This document shows positions 35,111 to 45,217 of a DNA stretch of 58,602 nucleotides, piece by piece. The stretch is from positions 71,789-130,390 of the forward strand of contig WELB01000048.1 of the NCBI GenBank assembly GCA_009602725.1, written 5' to 3'. How positions within the stretch are numbered: position 1 is the first letter of the stretch; each line of letters begins with the position of its first letter. Source of the DNA: Spirogloea muscicola. Lineage: Eukaryota; Streptophyta; Zygnematophyceae; Spirogloeales; Spirogloeaceae. The notes beneath the pieces are model-generated. The model made no database searches. It was not told the DNA's origin and was given only the letters and a program-made list of their open reading frames with translations. Made by a program: the position numbers and the translations under genes.

Positions 35111-36023
35111 GAGGGCTGACAACCAACACGGCGACACTAGACGGGCGTGCATAAATTTTACAATGGACTGATGTTTTCCAGCTCATCATTTACTGTATTG
35201 TTCTTGCATATGTGCACATACTGCATGCCATCACTGCAGATCTTACACGATGTGAGCAATGTCAGCATGTAGTCTTTAGTCACAGTTGTCAACCACTCTA
35301 TGACCATCTGTCAAGCATAGATATGCCTAGGCCGAAAGAATGGGCTGAACCTTGGTGGGCTTGTTCCCTGGCCCTTTGCTGTAAGCATTGTCCATGAGTT
35401 TTCAGCTGATTTGTAAACATGATTACTGTCTAGCATAGAACTGACAGATATCTGCTCCAGAGAAAAAACTCATATGGCTCCCTAGGCGCTTGCATGAAAT
35501 GACCATGTAATCTACCATAGACCCCAAAGCACGTTGAAGTTACAAGGAACGCGAGCTTGATGAAGGACATGTAAAACCAGGCAACTTTGAAAGCACCAAA
35601 TGGGAAAATGGAAGTGCAGAGCATCTAAGCACGATACTCAAGATATCTACCCACAGAGGAGGGACAGTCCAACTATAACAGGCCTAGAGGGAGATACCTG
35701 AGTGACAACAAATTACATATTTGATACAGGGTCACTAAGGCCATGCATGCTGAAATAATAGCAGCGCAGGAGTCTCCTACCCCATGCAGTTATTCTGCTT
35801 TGAACCTCAGTGAAGGGGGCACATCTCTGCCGCATATGACGTCAATATTAGCAGAAAAAAGACCTGTGACTACAATATTAGTATGTCAGGTACGGAAGGG
35901 AAGTTGTGACTAGATTTCAAAGGTGCAAATGAGAGTCAGAAGGACTTGATGTGCTCGTACATTAGGAAAAGGCAAAGGCCAATTGGCCACTCGTTCATAA
36001 TCCTGTACCTAATTGCTTTCATT
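35111..36023. other. 3' flank of the ACP gene, no gene recognised
   Basis: About 900 bp of AT-richer sequence without a supported ORF, RNA gene or repeat. The part next to 36023 is presumably the ACP 3' UTR. Confidence 0.4.
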
Positions 36024-37061
36024 TCATGCAGGTTCTCCATCTAGACGAGCCTGAATCAAATCTGCAGCATCCTGCACAGTCTGGATCTTATCATTGTTCT
36101 GTTCCTCCTCTTCTAAGGAGATGTCAAATTGCTCCTCAAGTGCCATCATAATTTCTACCTGCACACCAAATGAGAATTCATCAGGAGCAGGTCAACCTAC
36201 ATGCAGCATGAGTATGCAGCACGTAATTGCTGAGAGTTACAAAAGATACGGCCCTTCTTCAGTCATCGAAAAATAGAGCCTGCCAGTACAGAGAAATAAC
36301 AAATGTGTGGGGCTAAGTTTTTTGCAATTGAGGTCCTGCAGTTTACCGTGTCAAGGGAGTCAGCACCAAGTTCTGTGAACTTTTTATCAGGCGTGATCTC
36401 CTCTCCTTCTTTCAGAGATAGGTGCGTCTTGATGACCTTACACACAAGATCAACTGTCTGTGGCGAGGCCTGCCGAAATTACCAAGAAAAGATGAACAAA
36501 ACTTATCAACTGCTTCCATACCGTATAGTACTCATTTCCGCAATGTCTCAAAAGTAGAGCAGCAACAACAGAAGCAGGCATCCATAAGCCATGTACAGGA
36601 CTGGCCACATGCACTTGAACAGCTTCTGACCAATGAGGCAACCAGCGGCTGCTGCAGATCGTAGCAGGCACCCATGGAACCGAGATCCTACCGCTGCTGA
36701 CACCCTGAGGGTGGTCGCGCGCCTGGCAGTAATGACGCCCGCAGGCCTCCTCAATGCGAGGCATGGGCACGCTCGGAGGCCAGCACTGACAGTGACCTGC
36801 TAGACGAAGTAGGCACAACAATCAGCTTCTCCAAAACATCCACAGGTGGACAGCGTCTCCTCGAGCTGGACCCGAGAATGTCCAGACGCGCTGAGGAGCC
36901 GTGGACGACCTCAAGGGTCAGCATCACAGGCAAGTAGGTAGGCGGCGACGCCCAGCGGCGGCCAAGAAACGGGGCCGGCGACGGACCTGCTTCCGGAGGG
37001 CCCGGGGGACAGTCGAGACTGCGGCGGCGGCGGCGGCGACGGCGGCGGCGGCGGCGGCCAT
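36024..37061 (-). CDS. ACP: Acyl carrier protein, plastid precursor
   Basis: Four exons (minus strand): 36987-37061, 36692-36796, 36347-36469 and 36024-36158 (stop 36024-36026). All junctions are in phase, giving 145 residues. The first exon is Met plus polyalanine encoded by a GCC repeat and the second is basic and Ser/Thr-rich ([20 protein letters not shown]). Together they form a chloroplast transit peptide. The mature protein starts near [13 protein letters not shown] and carries [20 protein letters not shown], whose Ser receives the 4'-phosphopantetheine arm. It ends [14 protein letters not shown]. It carries growing acyl chains in type II fatty-acid synthesis in the plastid stroma and supplies octanoyl groups for lipoate. 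Length and motif positions are normal. Confidence 0.95.
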
Positions 37062-37230
37062 GGCGGCGGGTGGAGGCGCTGCGGATTCTAGGGCCTGGAG
37101 CTTCGGTGAGGGACTGAGGGGTCCTGGACCAGGCGGGGGGAAGTGGGGGAGGAGGGGGGGGCTGGGGCCTCTGGGCGAGGGACCTGGTAAGCGAGTGGGG
37201 CCGATCTGGGGAGGGGGGGGAGGCCCGCAA
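37019..37230. promoter_or_regulatory. CGG repeat and G-run region at the 5' end of ACP
   Basis: 37019-37062 is a CGG repeat that includes the first codons of ACP. 37118-37220 has many G3-G8 runs on the plus strand, just upstream of the start on the template side. This is where the ACP promoter must lie. I see no clear TATA box. The G runs could form a quadruplex. Confidence 0.4.
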
Positions 37231-37479
37231 AGGATATGCGCCATGCGCGGATTGCCACAGCGGACGGCCCGCCTCGCTGGGGTCTCATCGGACGGCCCGC
37301 GGCGGCCGCCGCGCCGCCACCTGGCGCCCGGCCGTCCGTTGGGCCGCGGGTGGAGGTGGTGGGGCCGTTGGTGGCCCACCGGCGAGTTCCCGCCCACCTG
37401 GGGCCCTCTGACGGCGTGACGGGACTCTTCCAACCGGACGGGACCCTGGGTCCCCTCCTCTCGCCTCTGTGGCTCAATA

Positions 37480-37785
37480 TAAAGCAAGCGCGGCCAGATT
37501 GACTGGTGGCTGGGAGAGGCCAGCCCAAAAGGAATGGACAAGGACAGAAGAATCCTGAGTGCTAAGTCAATGTAGTCATGGAACACCGTCTGTATGCACC
37601 TACCTGGCTGGCTTTGACAGCCGCTCTGTTTATTTGTGCAGCCGCTTTCTGCTGAGATCGACCAACCGCCCCCGCCCTGCCCACCCTCCGAAAGGAAGTG
37701 GCTCTCCTCCATGGCTCTCTTCAGGGCGACGCTTTTCCGCCCTCGTGTTAAGTTTGACTAGCACTTACTGACTAAAGGTTATTGA
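37480..37785. mobile_element. F2 LINE 3' fragments between ACP and the SPOT1-like gene
   Basis: A minus-strand hairpin with the UTR phrase CCCAAAAGGAATGGACAAGG lies at 37507-37545. A weaker plus-strand hairpin is at 37606-37624. A decayed plus-strand ORF end (TKGY-stop, near 37767-37781) is present. Confidence 0.55.
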
Positions 37786-37795
37786 GAGCCCACAG

Positions 37796-40700
37796 TCAAC
37801 TACAAGCTGCTCCGGATGGGCAATCCCTCTGAGTGGCCGGCCGCAGTGCTAAGTATCCTGCCGTGAGGGCTCCTTCAAAAAGTGCAAACTCGGCAATGCC
37901 TCTCGATGATGATGACCAAGTGAAAATGCAGTGGGCCCAATGTGCCTTGGCCAACTGCTTGCGCACCTTGCTCAGTATAACGTGGTCTTGGGCGCCTTTT
38001 GTCTCCACTTCTGCTCTGTTCCACGTTCTGAAATGACTCATGCAAGCCCCAAGCAATTCACTGCCCCTTATTGCCCCTGCAGAGCCCCCCAGAGCGACCT
38101 CATCATCGTGCTGTAAGGACTACAGCATCTCCATGTGCCAAGTGAGAACCACCTTGTCAAAGAATGTCAAAAGCGCTTTCTCTTTATTCTTAATATCCTG
38201 TCCCTGCGCAACCAGACAAAAACGCCTCCAAAGCCTGCCAGTGCGAATCCAATCAAAGGAATCCAAGGAATAGGTGGATCCTGCAAAAAATACGTAGGCG
38301 CTCAGCAATGGCCTTCAGCATATCAGCAAAGTCCCTTCCAGAACAGTGCATGTGAAGAAGGTGCTCTGCTGTCTGACGTTCACAATAGCTGCTGTCTCCA
38401 CCACATTGTCTAATGACGCCACTATCTACTCCATCATTCAGGCCTATGTACAACATCAATAAGACGAAACGACTACCACAGAGAAAGTGGACTGAGGTTT
38501 GTATGGAGGCCTTACAGAGAAGCAAGTGAGCTGGGTGTGGACATCTGCCGCAGACTGCTGCAGAATGATGTGAAGTGCATCCAGATCGTGGCGCACTGAG
38601 CGAAGGTAGAAGTAGGCAACATCAAAGTTCAGGATGGACAAGGAGGCTGTCGCCTTTAGGAGCTTGTGATGAACCACATTCCACCGCTGTGTGAATTCTA
38701 TACGCTTATGGGGCCTCAGGAGCACCTCCTCACCACCATACGCCTGCCAAAATGGTAGGGTATCTGAGCTTCACAGAGTTAAAGATCTTTACGAGAAGAT
38801 GATACCGATATAATGACAGCAACAGCACAAGCTGGACGACCAGGAAGCCTGCAACTTTCAGAAGCAGCCCAAGCTAGACACTTCTGAATCATCAACAAGA
38901 GGAGGCGAGGGTGACCTCTGCCACCAATCCACCAATGCATGTTGAGCAGACATCAATCATCATTCCTCTTTGCCCCATACAGACTCTTATCTCAATGCCA
39001 AGGCTGGCACTGACATTAGCTAGGCATCAAGTGGCTCGTCATACCTTCACAGCAATGAGTGTGTCAGAGACATCGCTGACGGTCTGGTTGAGCAGAGTGT
39101 ACAGCTGATTGCGCAAAGCGGCATCTCGCTGGACAAAGGTGAGGCTGGACAGGTCTCCTATGGGGGAGAATGGTGTCTGACCAAGGGCCCACCTGTAGTC
39201 ATCGATCGTTCGATTATGCACCTCGCTCCATATTGTGTGCCTGCACCGTACTTAAGGAGCAAAATATGCTGAAGGATGCTGCAATATGTGTTGAATTTCT
39301 ATACATATGCTGAGGTGAGACAAGGTGAGCCTGAGTAAAGGCACTGCGAAAGGATACGTTGGGGAAACACCCCAACCAGATTGAAGAATAGCTGCAAGCA
39401 CTGGTCTAGTCACATCTCCAACGTCCATACTGACTTCCTTGCCATTGCATCTGAGGCGGGCATGGGGACAGAGGAACATTCAAGGAATATCAGAATTATT
39501 GGAGAGTGTTCTCCTCACTCATGTATCAAGTGCCCTGAACAAAAGCCCCGCATATTTTGTGAATTAGGATGAGATGTTTTGAAAGTTCAACAAAATACCA
39601 CATGTGCAGCTTCATGCTCTCACTCAAAGTGTGTCGAGACGTTTGCTGGCTTTGTGCGCACTGCAATGACCATGTCATCAAATGCGACGGCCTGCACCGC
39701 ACTCAGAGCTTCCTTGTAAGTATGTCGGGTGATAGAAACCAACTTTCTTGAGAGGCGGCAGACGCAACGAGAAAATGTACTTATACTGATCTTGGATGAT
39801 GGCAATGACGTCATGCAATACCAGGAAATGCCAAATGGGTCTTAGACGCTACCTGTTCTGTGTGATCCAGTAGCAGGGGATAATCCCCGTCAAAGTCAAA
39901 GAGGAAGACAGGTATGACTCGCCCGCTTTCAGGAATCTCAGCCCTCAAGTAAAGTGGGTCATCAATGTGACCCGAGCCTGCAGCGTGATCGAACGTTAGA
40001 TGAGAATCTGAGACTGCAATCACAAAGCCACTAAGCCCCTACTGAAGCAAGGAAACAACTGCGAGGATGAACGTATCATGCACCCAGGCTTTTCTGCAGA
40101 GCTTGTTCAGTCCAGGGACGAGCAAATTAGTACTGTGCCACTACGTCATGTGATGGATAAGTCAAGATGAATGTGATGCAATCAGGAAGGTGCCTTACTC
40201 TTGATCTCAGGCCAAAAATCTGCTAAGAGGTCGTGGAGCTCTACGGAATCTAGATAGTCTTGTGTTTGTAGGTTCCCTTTCTCATCTAAATGACCTTCAG
40301 AGGACGTCTGCATGCAGATCAATATGAACAAGAGAGTTGGATGCAATTTATATGTCACCGAGGACTGCTGACTTCGTAGAAGTCTGACTTCAGTCATACA
40401 TCCTCTGCCTTGATGTCCACATCTGCTAATAGATGGATATGACTTGGTGAGTGTTTCTGCAAAACTCCATGGTATTCTGTATGCTTACCTTCAAAGCTCT
40501 GGAGTATGCAGCTGTACAGAACGCGCAAGCAGAGAAGTGAAGTGAGTGGCCTTTGAATGCTATCCTTTGCCCAGGGAGCTTCATGATCCATCCAGGGAAC
40601 TGCGCCATCATCTGCACTTGCCACCAACAGGTGTGGCCTTATTGTGCTAAATAATCTTGGCACAATAATATCATGGAGGTGGCAATGGCTCGACGTCTGG

Positions 40701-43182
40701 ACCAAGCTACCTAGGCAATACTTCTGCAAAGAGAACAGCTTGCATGCTAACACACATAGCAATTTGTACCTCAGACTCTATTTGCCGCCAATCAATGATT
40801 GCGGAAACCTCTGGCAGCTCAATGTCGCGCTCCTGCATTCGCACAAGGTGTATCTCCGTGCTGGTGAGGCTGGGGATTGGATAGTGGTACATTGGGGGGG
40901 AGAACAGATGCTGTGTCACACCCCAGATCATAGACGCTAGATCTGCTTGAAAAGACTGCACAAAGACAATAGGCCCATTTGGAATGTCAATCCCAGGCCG
41001 TCCAGTGATGCGCACAGCCAATTTCAAATTGATTACAGTGTCTCCCTGACAAATGCTTGCCTTGATAAGACACCATAAGAACCAGAACAGACCGTCAAGA
41101 CATTGGCAAGAGCTGTTTGTTGTGCTATAGGTGCAATTAGCATGACCATTATCCTGGCTACGTCTCACGACAAAGCAAGCCACTGGATGCATCTCCACTG
41201 CCAAGCTTTGACAGGATAGAGGGCCCTCCTGCCATTCTGTAACGCACCCCTTGCATCTGAGCCACTGTGTAGGACCGTGGTTGCGGAAAGCTGCTCTCTG
41301 TCACGAAGCCCTCTCCCCTGACCAAGGGGCCACAAGTCACTGGGCCTGCTCCAAGGTCTACCCAGACATACCGCCCCTGCCAACACCAGATAGCAAGCGA
41401 ATCATCAGTGAAGAGCTGTGAATCCCAGGGGATCACAATATCTGCCACCATCAGAAGGAGTACTATGAGTGTGTAGAGGTCCACATATCACGGCCTAGCA
41501 AAAACATTTACATAGGTCAATTAAGAGTTAATGCGACTGAGCAAAAGAGTCACGAAGCTGACCCTGCCAGTTGAAAGTGGGCCTGGACAGTAAGTGTGCC
41601 TCAGCTTGGCATTCCGCTGTGTGCTATGATATGCATACTTTGTTGGCATCTCACGCAGGTGGATGATATATAGATTGTAATTGCCCACAGCCCGATCAAA
41701 TTCCGGCAAGTGCTCATCTACAACGACTGATGGCAATGACAGCAGGCCATCGTCGTCTGTTCTGTTTGAGACGTTGACCTGTGGTTGCAAAGTACATGAG
41801 TCTATTAGACTCACATATGCAGAGAGACTGTCTGCAAAGTCAACGCATGCAAGAAGACCTAGCTGAACAACGCAGCCGCTTGATATGATACTGTGCATCT
41901 TCTTGTTCTGCTCAATGAACAAGTGTGCAAGACAGGCCAGGTCACGTATATAGGAGATCGTCCTGTGTGGGATTGCTTATACTGTACTAGCCCAATTCTG
42001 CTGAGCCCTACGGGTGAGGCAGGCAAGCTAAGAACGTCATGCTACCTGGGATAAAGACTTCCCTGCCTCTCTTTGGCGCTTGAGGGCAGTGCCAGTGGTG
42101 GTTGACTGCGCAGATTCTATATTGCAAAACACACACACGAGCCTGCTGCAGATAAGGGCTGCACTTACCAGTTCAATGTGATTCTTCAAAGCATCAGCAA
42201 GAGTGATCGCCAGCTGTTTGGGTGCCTTCTCGACGCTGTACATGAGCTTGAGGCGAAGAGGTAAGGTATGAGACTGCGCACGTGCTAGCAAGGTCCTGTC
42301 AGTGCACCGCGCGTGCGCAGGAGCAAGGTCGTCCGTCAAAGCGAGTCAGAGGAATTTGGAGGAGATTTTGCTAAACGTCACTGAGTACTCAATACTTCTG
42401 CGACGCGCTGTGGCACGTTATATTGACTCTCGCTCCATTTAGCACATTGCAAGCGAGTCAAGGTGCCAAGGCTGCCCCAAGCTTTGCACGATCGGCAGGG
42501 CGCAACAAGTAACTGCAGGACGCTAAGAGTGCCTTGCTTTGAATGCCCCAGGTCCCAAGAATGGGATTAAGCGTGGCAACTTACCTCGCCATGCACAACA
42601 TTGACCCGCAGCTGCTTGTTCAGCGCATCCAGATACTTCATGAGGTCGCTCTGATGAGAAGCCCGGGAGAGACAGCACAAGAGCAGTCAAAGCCTGCTGT
42701 GAGATGTTGCAAGAGGGCCACTACTATCGCTTTATCTGAGCTGCTGCTGGTATAGGGAACGTATCTAGGTCTGATCTTACTTCGGTAACAAGAAGGCCAT
42801 CATTTAACGGCGCACGATCAAACGACGGACTGGCGCAGCCTCACCTCCTTGAGGCGGACGTCGTCGCCGAACTCATTGTCGAAGCCGACGAGCTTGACGT
42901 CCACGGCGATGGCGACCTCGAGGTCCAGGAGGCTGCGCAGCTTGGCGTCCGCGCCGACGTGCGCGGGGTGCGACCACCGGGCCTTCTCGCGCTCCGACAG
43001 GACGCCGAAGCTGTCCTCCGTCCCCAGGGGGTCGCGCTCCGCCGTGAAGAGGAGCGACGCCGGCGAGAGCGCGCCGCCGCCGCCGCCGACACCGCCGGCG
43101 GCAGCCGTCAAGCCGCGCAGGCTGGCCGCCATTGCCAGAACAGCCAGCAGCGCCGGGAGCCCCGACGACGCACGGCCGCTCN
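37796..43182 (-). CDS. Large secretory-pathway protein, SPOT1 / At5g58100-like (DUF7906)
   Basis: Many exons on the minus strand follow the order of the plant At5g58100 (SPOT1) family. They include 42845-about 43182 (possible signal peptide ALLAVLAMAA, then GTEDSFGVLSEREKARW and VDVKLVGFDNEFG), 42585-42650 (YLDALNKQLRVNVVHGE), 42169-42235, about 41560-41780 (VGNYNLYIIHLREMPTKYAY), about 41160-41460 (RYVWVDLGAGPVTCGPLV), about 40770-41040, about 39840-39990 (RVIPVFLFDFDGDYPLLLD), about 39640-39720 (DDMVIAVRT), about 39380-39440 (CNGKEVSMDVGDVTRPVLAA), 39045-39240 (RTIDDYRWALGQTPFSP) and 38516-38743. The last exon at 37796-about 38040 ends with a possible membrane segment, GALTAGYLALRPA. Plant relatives act in pollen wall formation, and the molecular function is unknown. 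The start codon is uncertain because of an N at 43182. Confidence 0.65.
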
Positions 43183-43299
43183 GCCGCCGCCGCTGCGTGC
43201 CGCGGTCGCCGAGGCGCCGGCGCCGAGTTGGCGGGCGGCCGAGCTGCCTCCGCCTGTGCTGCAGGAGGCCTCTGGATGGGGGGTTTCGGCACAAGCGGG

Positions 43300-43577
43300 G
43301 GGCTGCTGACTGGGACCCACTTCCAGGACCCTAGCATCTCTGATCTGCGGCTGCTCAGCAGGAATTACTGAGTCATTCGTAGCTGCTTTGTTTCTTCTTG
43401 TGCTTGTTTTTCTTAGCGCTTCCCCTGGCTCCCTTCTCGTACTTTGTCCATTCTTTTTCGGGCTGGCTGTTCCAGCCCCTATCCTCTATGGGCGAGCTCT
43501 TTCTTCTGCTGACGCGGGTGTATTGGCTTTCGGTGTGTTGGCTTGATCTGGCCTCCCTCTCAAAATACACGAAATTC
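43300..43577 (+). mobile_element. F2 LINE 3' end followed by an RB-like segment
   Basis: TGTHFQDPSISDLRLLSRNY ends with stop at about 43369-43371. The 3' UTR contains the hairpin GGGCTGG-CTGTT-CCAGCCC at 43460-43478 and the terminus ATGGGCGAGCTCTTTC. It is nearly identical to the inverted copy at 6580-6775. At 43525-43577 an RB-like segment is interrupted by TACACGAAATT, the last bases of the F1 tail, flanked by CCTCTCAAAA on both sides. Confidence 0.75.
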
Positions 43578-43925
43578 CTCTCAAAACATTGCCAATCTAG
43601 GCTACGCACGTCGTGCAGATGTGTTTCCGGCTGAGATGGGCTTGCCGGCTGCATACCTGTCTTTCTTGCGACGACGAATTTCGGCCTGTTTGCAGCGTGC
43701 TCAGGCTAATGCCTTCCACCAGAAAGCTGGACGAGCTCTAGTTGGTGGTCGAAGGGCTTCGTATTGACATCTAGTATTCAGGCATCGATTAGCGACCTAT
43801 ATGTTTTGACCCGTGGTTACTGAGTGGGTCAATCTGCTGTAGGTTATGTAGGTCTTTTAGATGTGTTTGTACTTGGCCTTTGTACTTAACCATTTGGCCT
43901 TCGTTTGTTTCAAATACACGAAATC
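43578..43925 (+). mobile_element. 5'-truncated F1 LINE
   Basis: It starts at NIANLGYARRADVFPAEMG and runs to GRALVGGRRASY. A 1-base deletion (TATTGAC for TATCTGAC) near 43765 shifts the frame. The remaining ORF end (SISDLYVLTRGY) lies in the next frame, stop about 43819-43821. The F1 3' UTR and tail end at about 43923 (TTTCAAATACACGAAAT). It is very similar to the copy ending at 34184. Confidence 0.8.
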
Positions 43926-44107
43926 CTTCTCTTGTTAACCCACGCGCCGCGCGCCTTATCTTTCTGTACAGTCCTCCCACTTCCTTGAGGATATTAGTGC
44001 ACCCCTTAGCTAACTCGTTACCCCGTTACCAGGACATTTGCAAGGCTAGAATCGGCCTCTCTTTACATTCAACGCGCACAGAGCGCCTTCTCTCCTTGAC
44101 GTCAACA

Positions 44108-44390
44108 TTACTGCAGGGGGAGTTCGTCCACTTCCAGTAAGGTGACAACAGGCTTGGCTTCTGTCTGCCAGATGTTAACACGCTTGGGCAGGGCGTGCAC
44201 TTGGATGCAGCAGCTTGTCATGTTCGAGTAGGCATTGCAAGCGCCCCAGGCAAATTGCAGCCCTCCTGATGTCTCCATTGGGCTCCGTCTATTTTCTGAG
44301 GTCCCTTCATTCGTCACAGTGACTAAATCGGCAGAGTGGAGCTCAATGAAAGTAGCAAGAGCATCTCGAGTGGGCCCAGAGTGCGCATAC
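44108..44390 (-). CDS. Last exon of an unidentified gene
   Basis: After an acceptor (CCACATTCAG) near 44391 the minus strand reads YAHSGPTRDALATFIELHSA, then SPMETSGGLQFAWGACNAYS and PVVTLLEVDELPLQ with stop at 44108-44110. Composition and the splice site look genuine, but I do not recognise the family. It may belong with the exons at 44867-45185. A possible intermediate exon at about 44490-44545 (SDALLQVAVVTSVLHSTVK) could link them. Confidence 0.4.
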
Positions 44391-44866
44391 TGAATGTGGG
44401 AAGGGCAGCATGGAACTCACTGGCAGTACTTCTCGTCTTCAACTGCCTGCCATCTTATGCAGCCGCAGGCATCAAGATCACTTCTTCACAGTGCTATGCA
44501 GGACAGAGGTAACTACAGCGACTTGGAGAAGCGCGTCACTGTAAGCATTGCATTGCGACCAGGGGAAGGCGGTTTTGAAGGGCGCAGGGGGGTTTGGGGC
44601 ACGACCGGGGGGCCGTGGACACTAAAGAATGACAACATACAGCAGGGACCCCTCAAGTGTGGGCTAAGTTCTGCATCCTGTGTCCCCACAGGTCAGAATA
44701 ACAATGACAGTCTGCACCTAACACCTAATTGTTCTATGGCTGATTGTTCATGACAGCCGACGAGCATCTGTGGCCTTGCAGCAAGGCAGAGTGACAAATA
44801 AAGCAGACAGACAGGCAGGATGCTCATGAGCAAGCATCAATCTGGACCCAACATTTCTACGACTTG

Positions 44867-45185
44867 ACGACCCACCGTGCATCAAGCGCAACAACTTGTC
44901 CACTCAAGGCACTGACGACAAGAAAGGCAGCAAGCATGAATCAGTATGACCTACAGCATGCTCGCCACTAGTGAGGGCTGTGCTTGGGCAGCTATTCTTC
45001 GCACGCCTGCTGGGGCTAGTGATGCAACCAGCTGACGAAACAGCTGCAAATACCCCCCTCCAGCGACATGGCAGATTCACGAGCATCATATACCTGGCAA
45101 GCCAACGTGTCCACATCAAGGTTTTGTTTAGAGGGGAAGTAATACTGGTCCCACCAATGCAAGACACTGTCATCGTCCAGCTGCT
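44867..45185 (-). CDS. Three in-phase exons of unknown function just downstream of importin alpha
   Basis: Minus-strand exons at about 45185-45099 (LDDDSVLHWWDQYYFPSKQN), 45050-44961 (LFRQLVASLAPAGVRRIAAQ) and about 44919-44867 (ALSGQVVALDARW) join through GT-AG junctions in phase, to a stop (VVKS-stop) at about 44867. An alternative donor after VALDAR would continue further downstream. The first exon starts only about 30 bp after the importin alpha stop codon on the same strand, so the 5' end of this unit is unclear. I do not recognise a family. Confidence 0.4.
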
Positions 45186-45217
45186 CTGTTCATTGAGAAG
45201 TTGTCCAACGCCTCACC

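Noticed and set aside
36924-37712. Long minus-strand open frame over the ACP 5' region
   Set aside because: Composition effect of the G/C-run region. ACP exon 1 lies inside it in its own supported structure.
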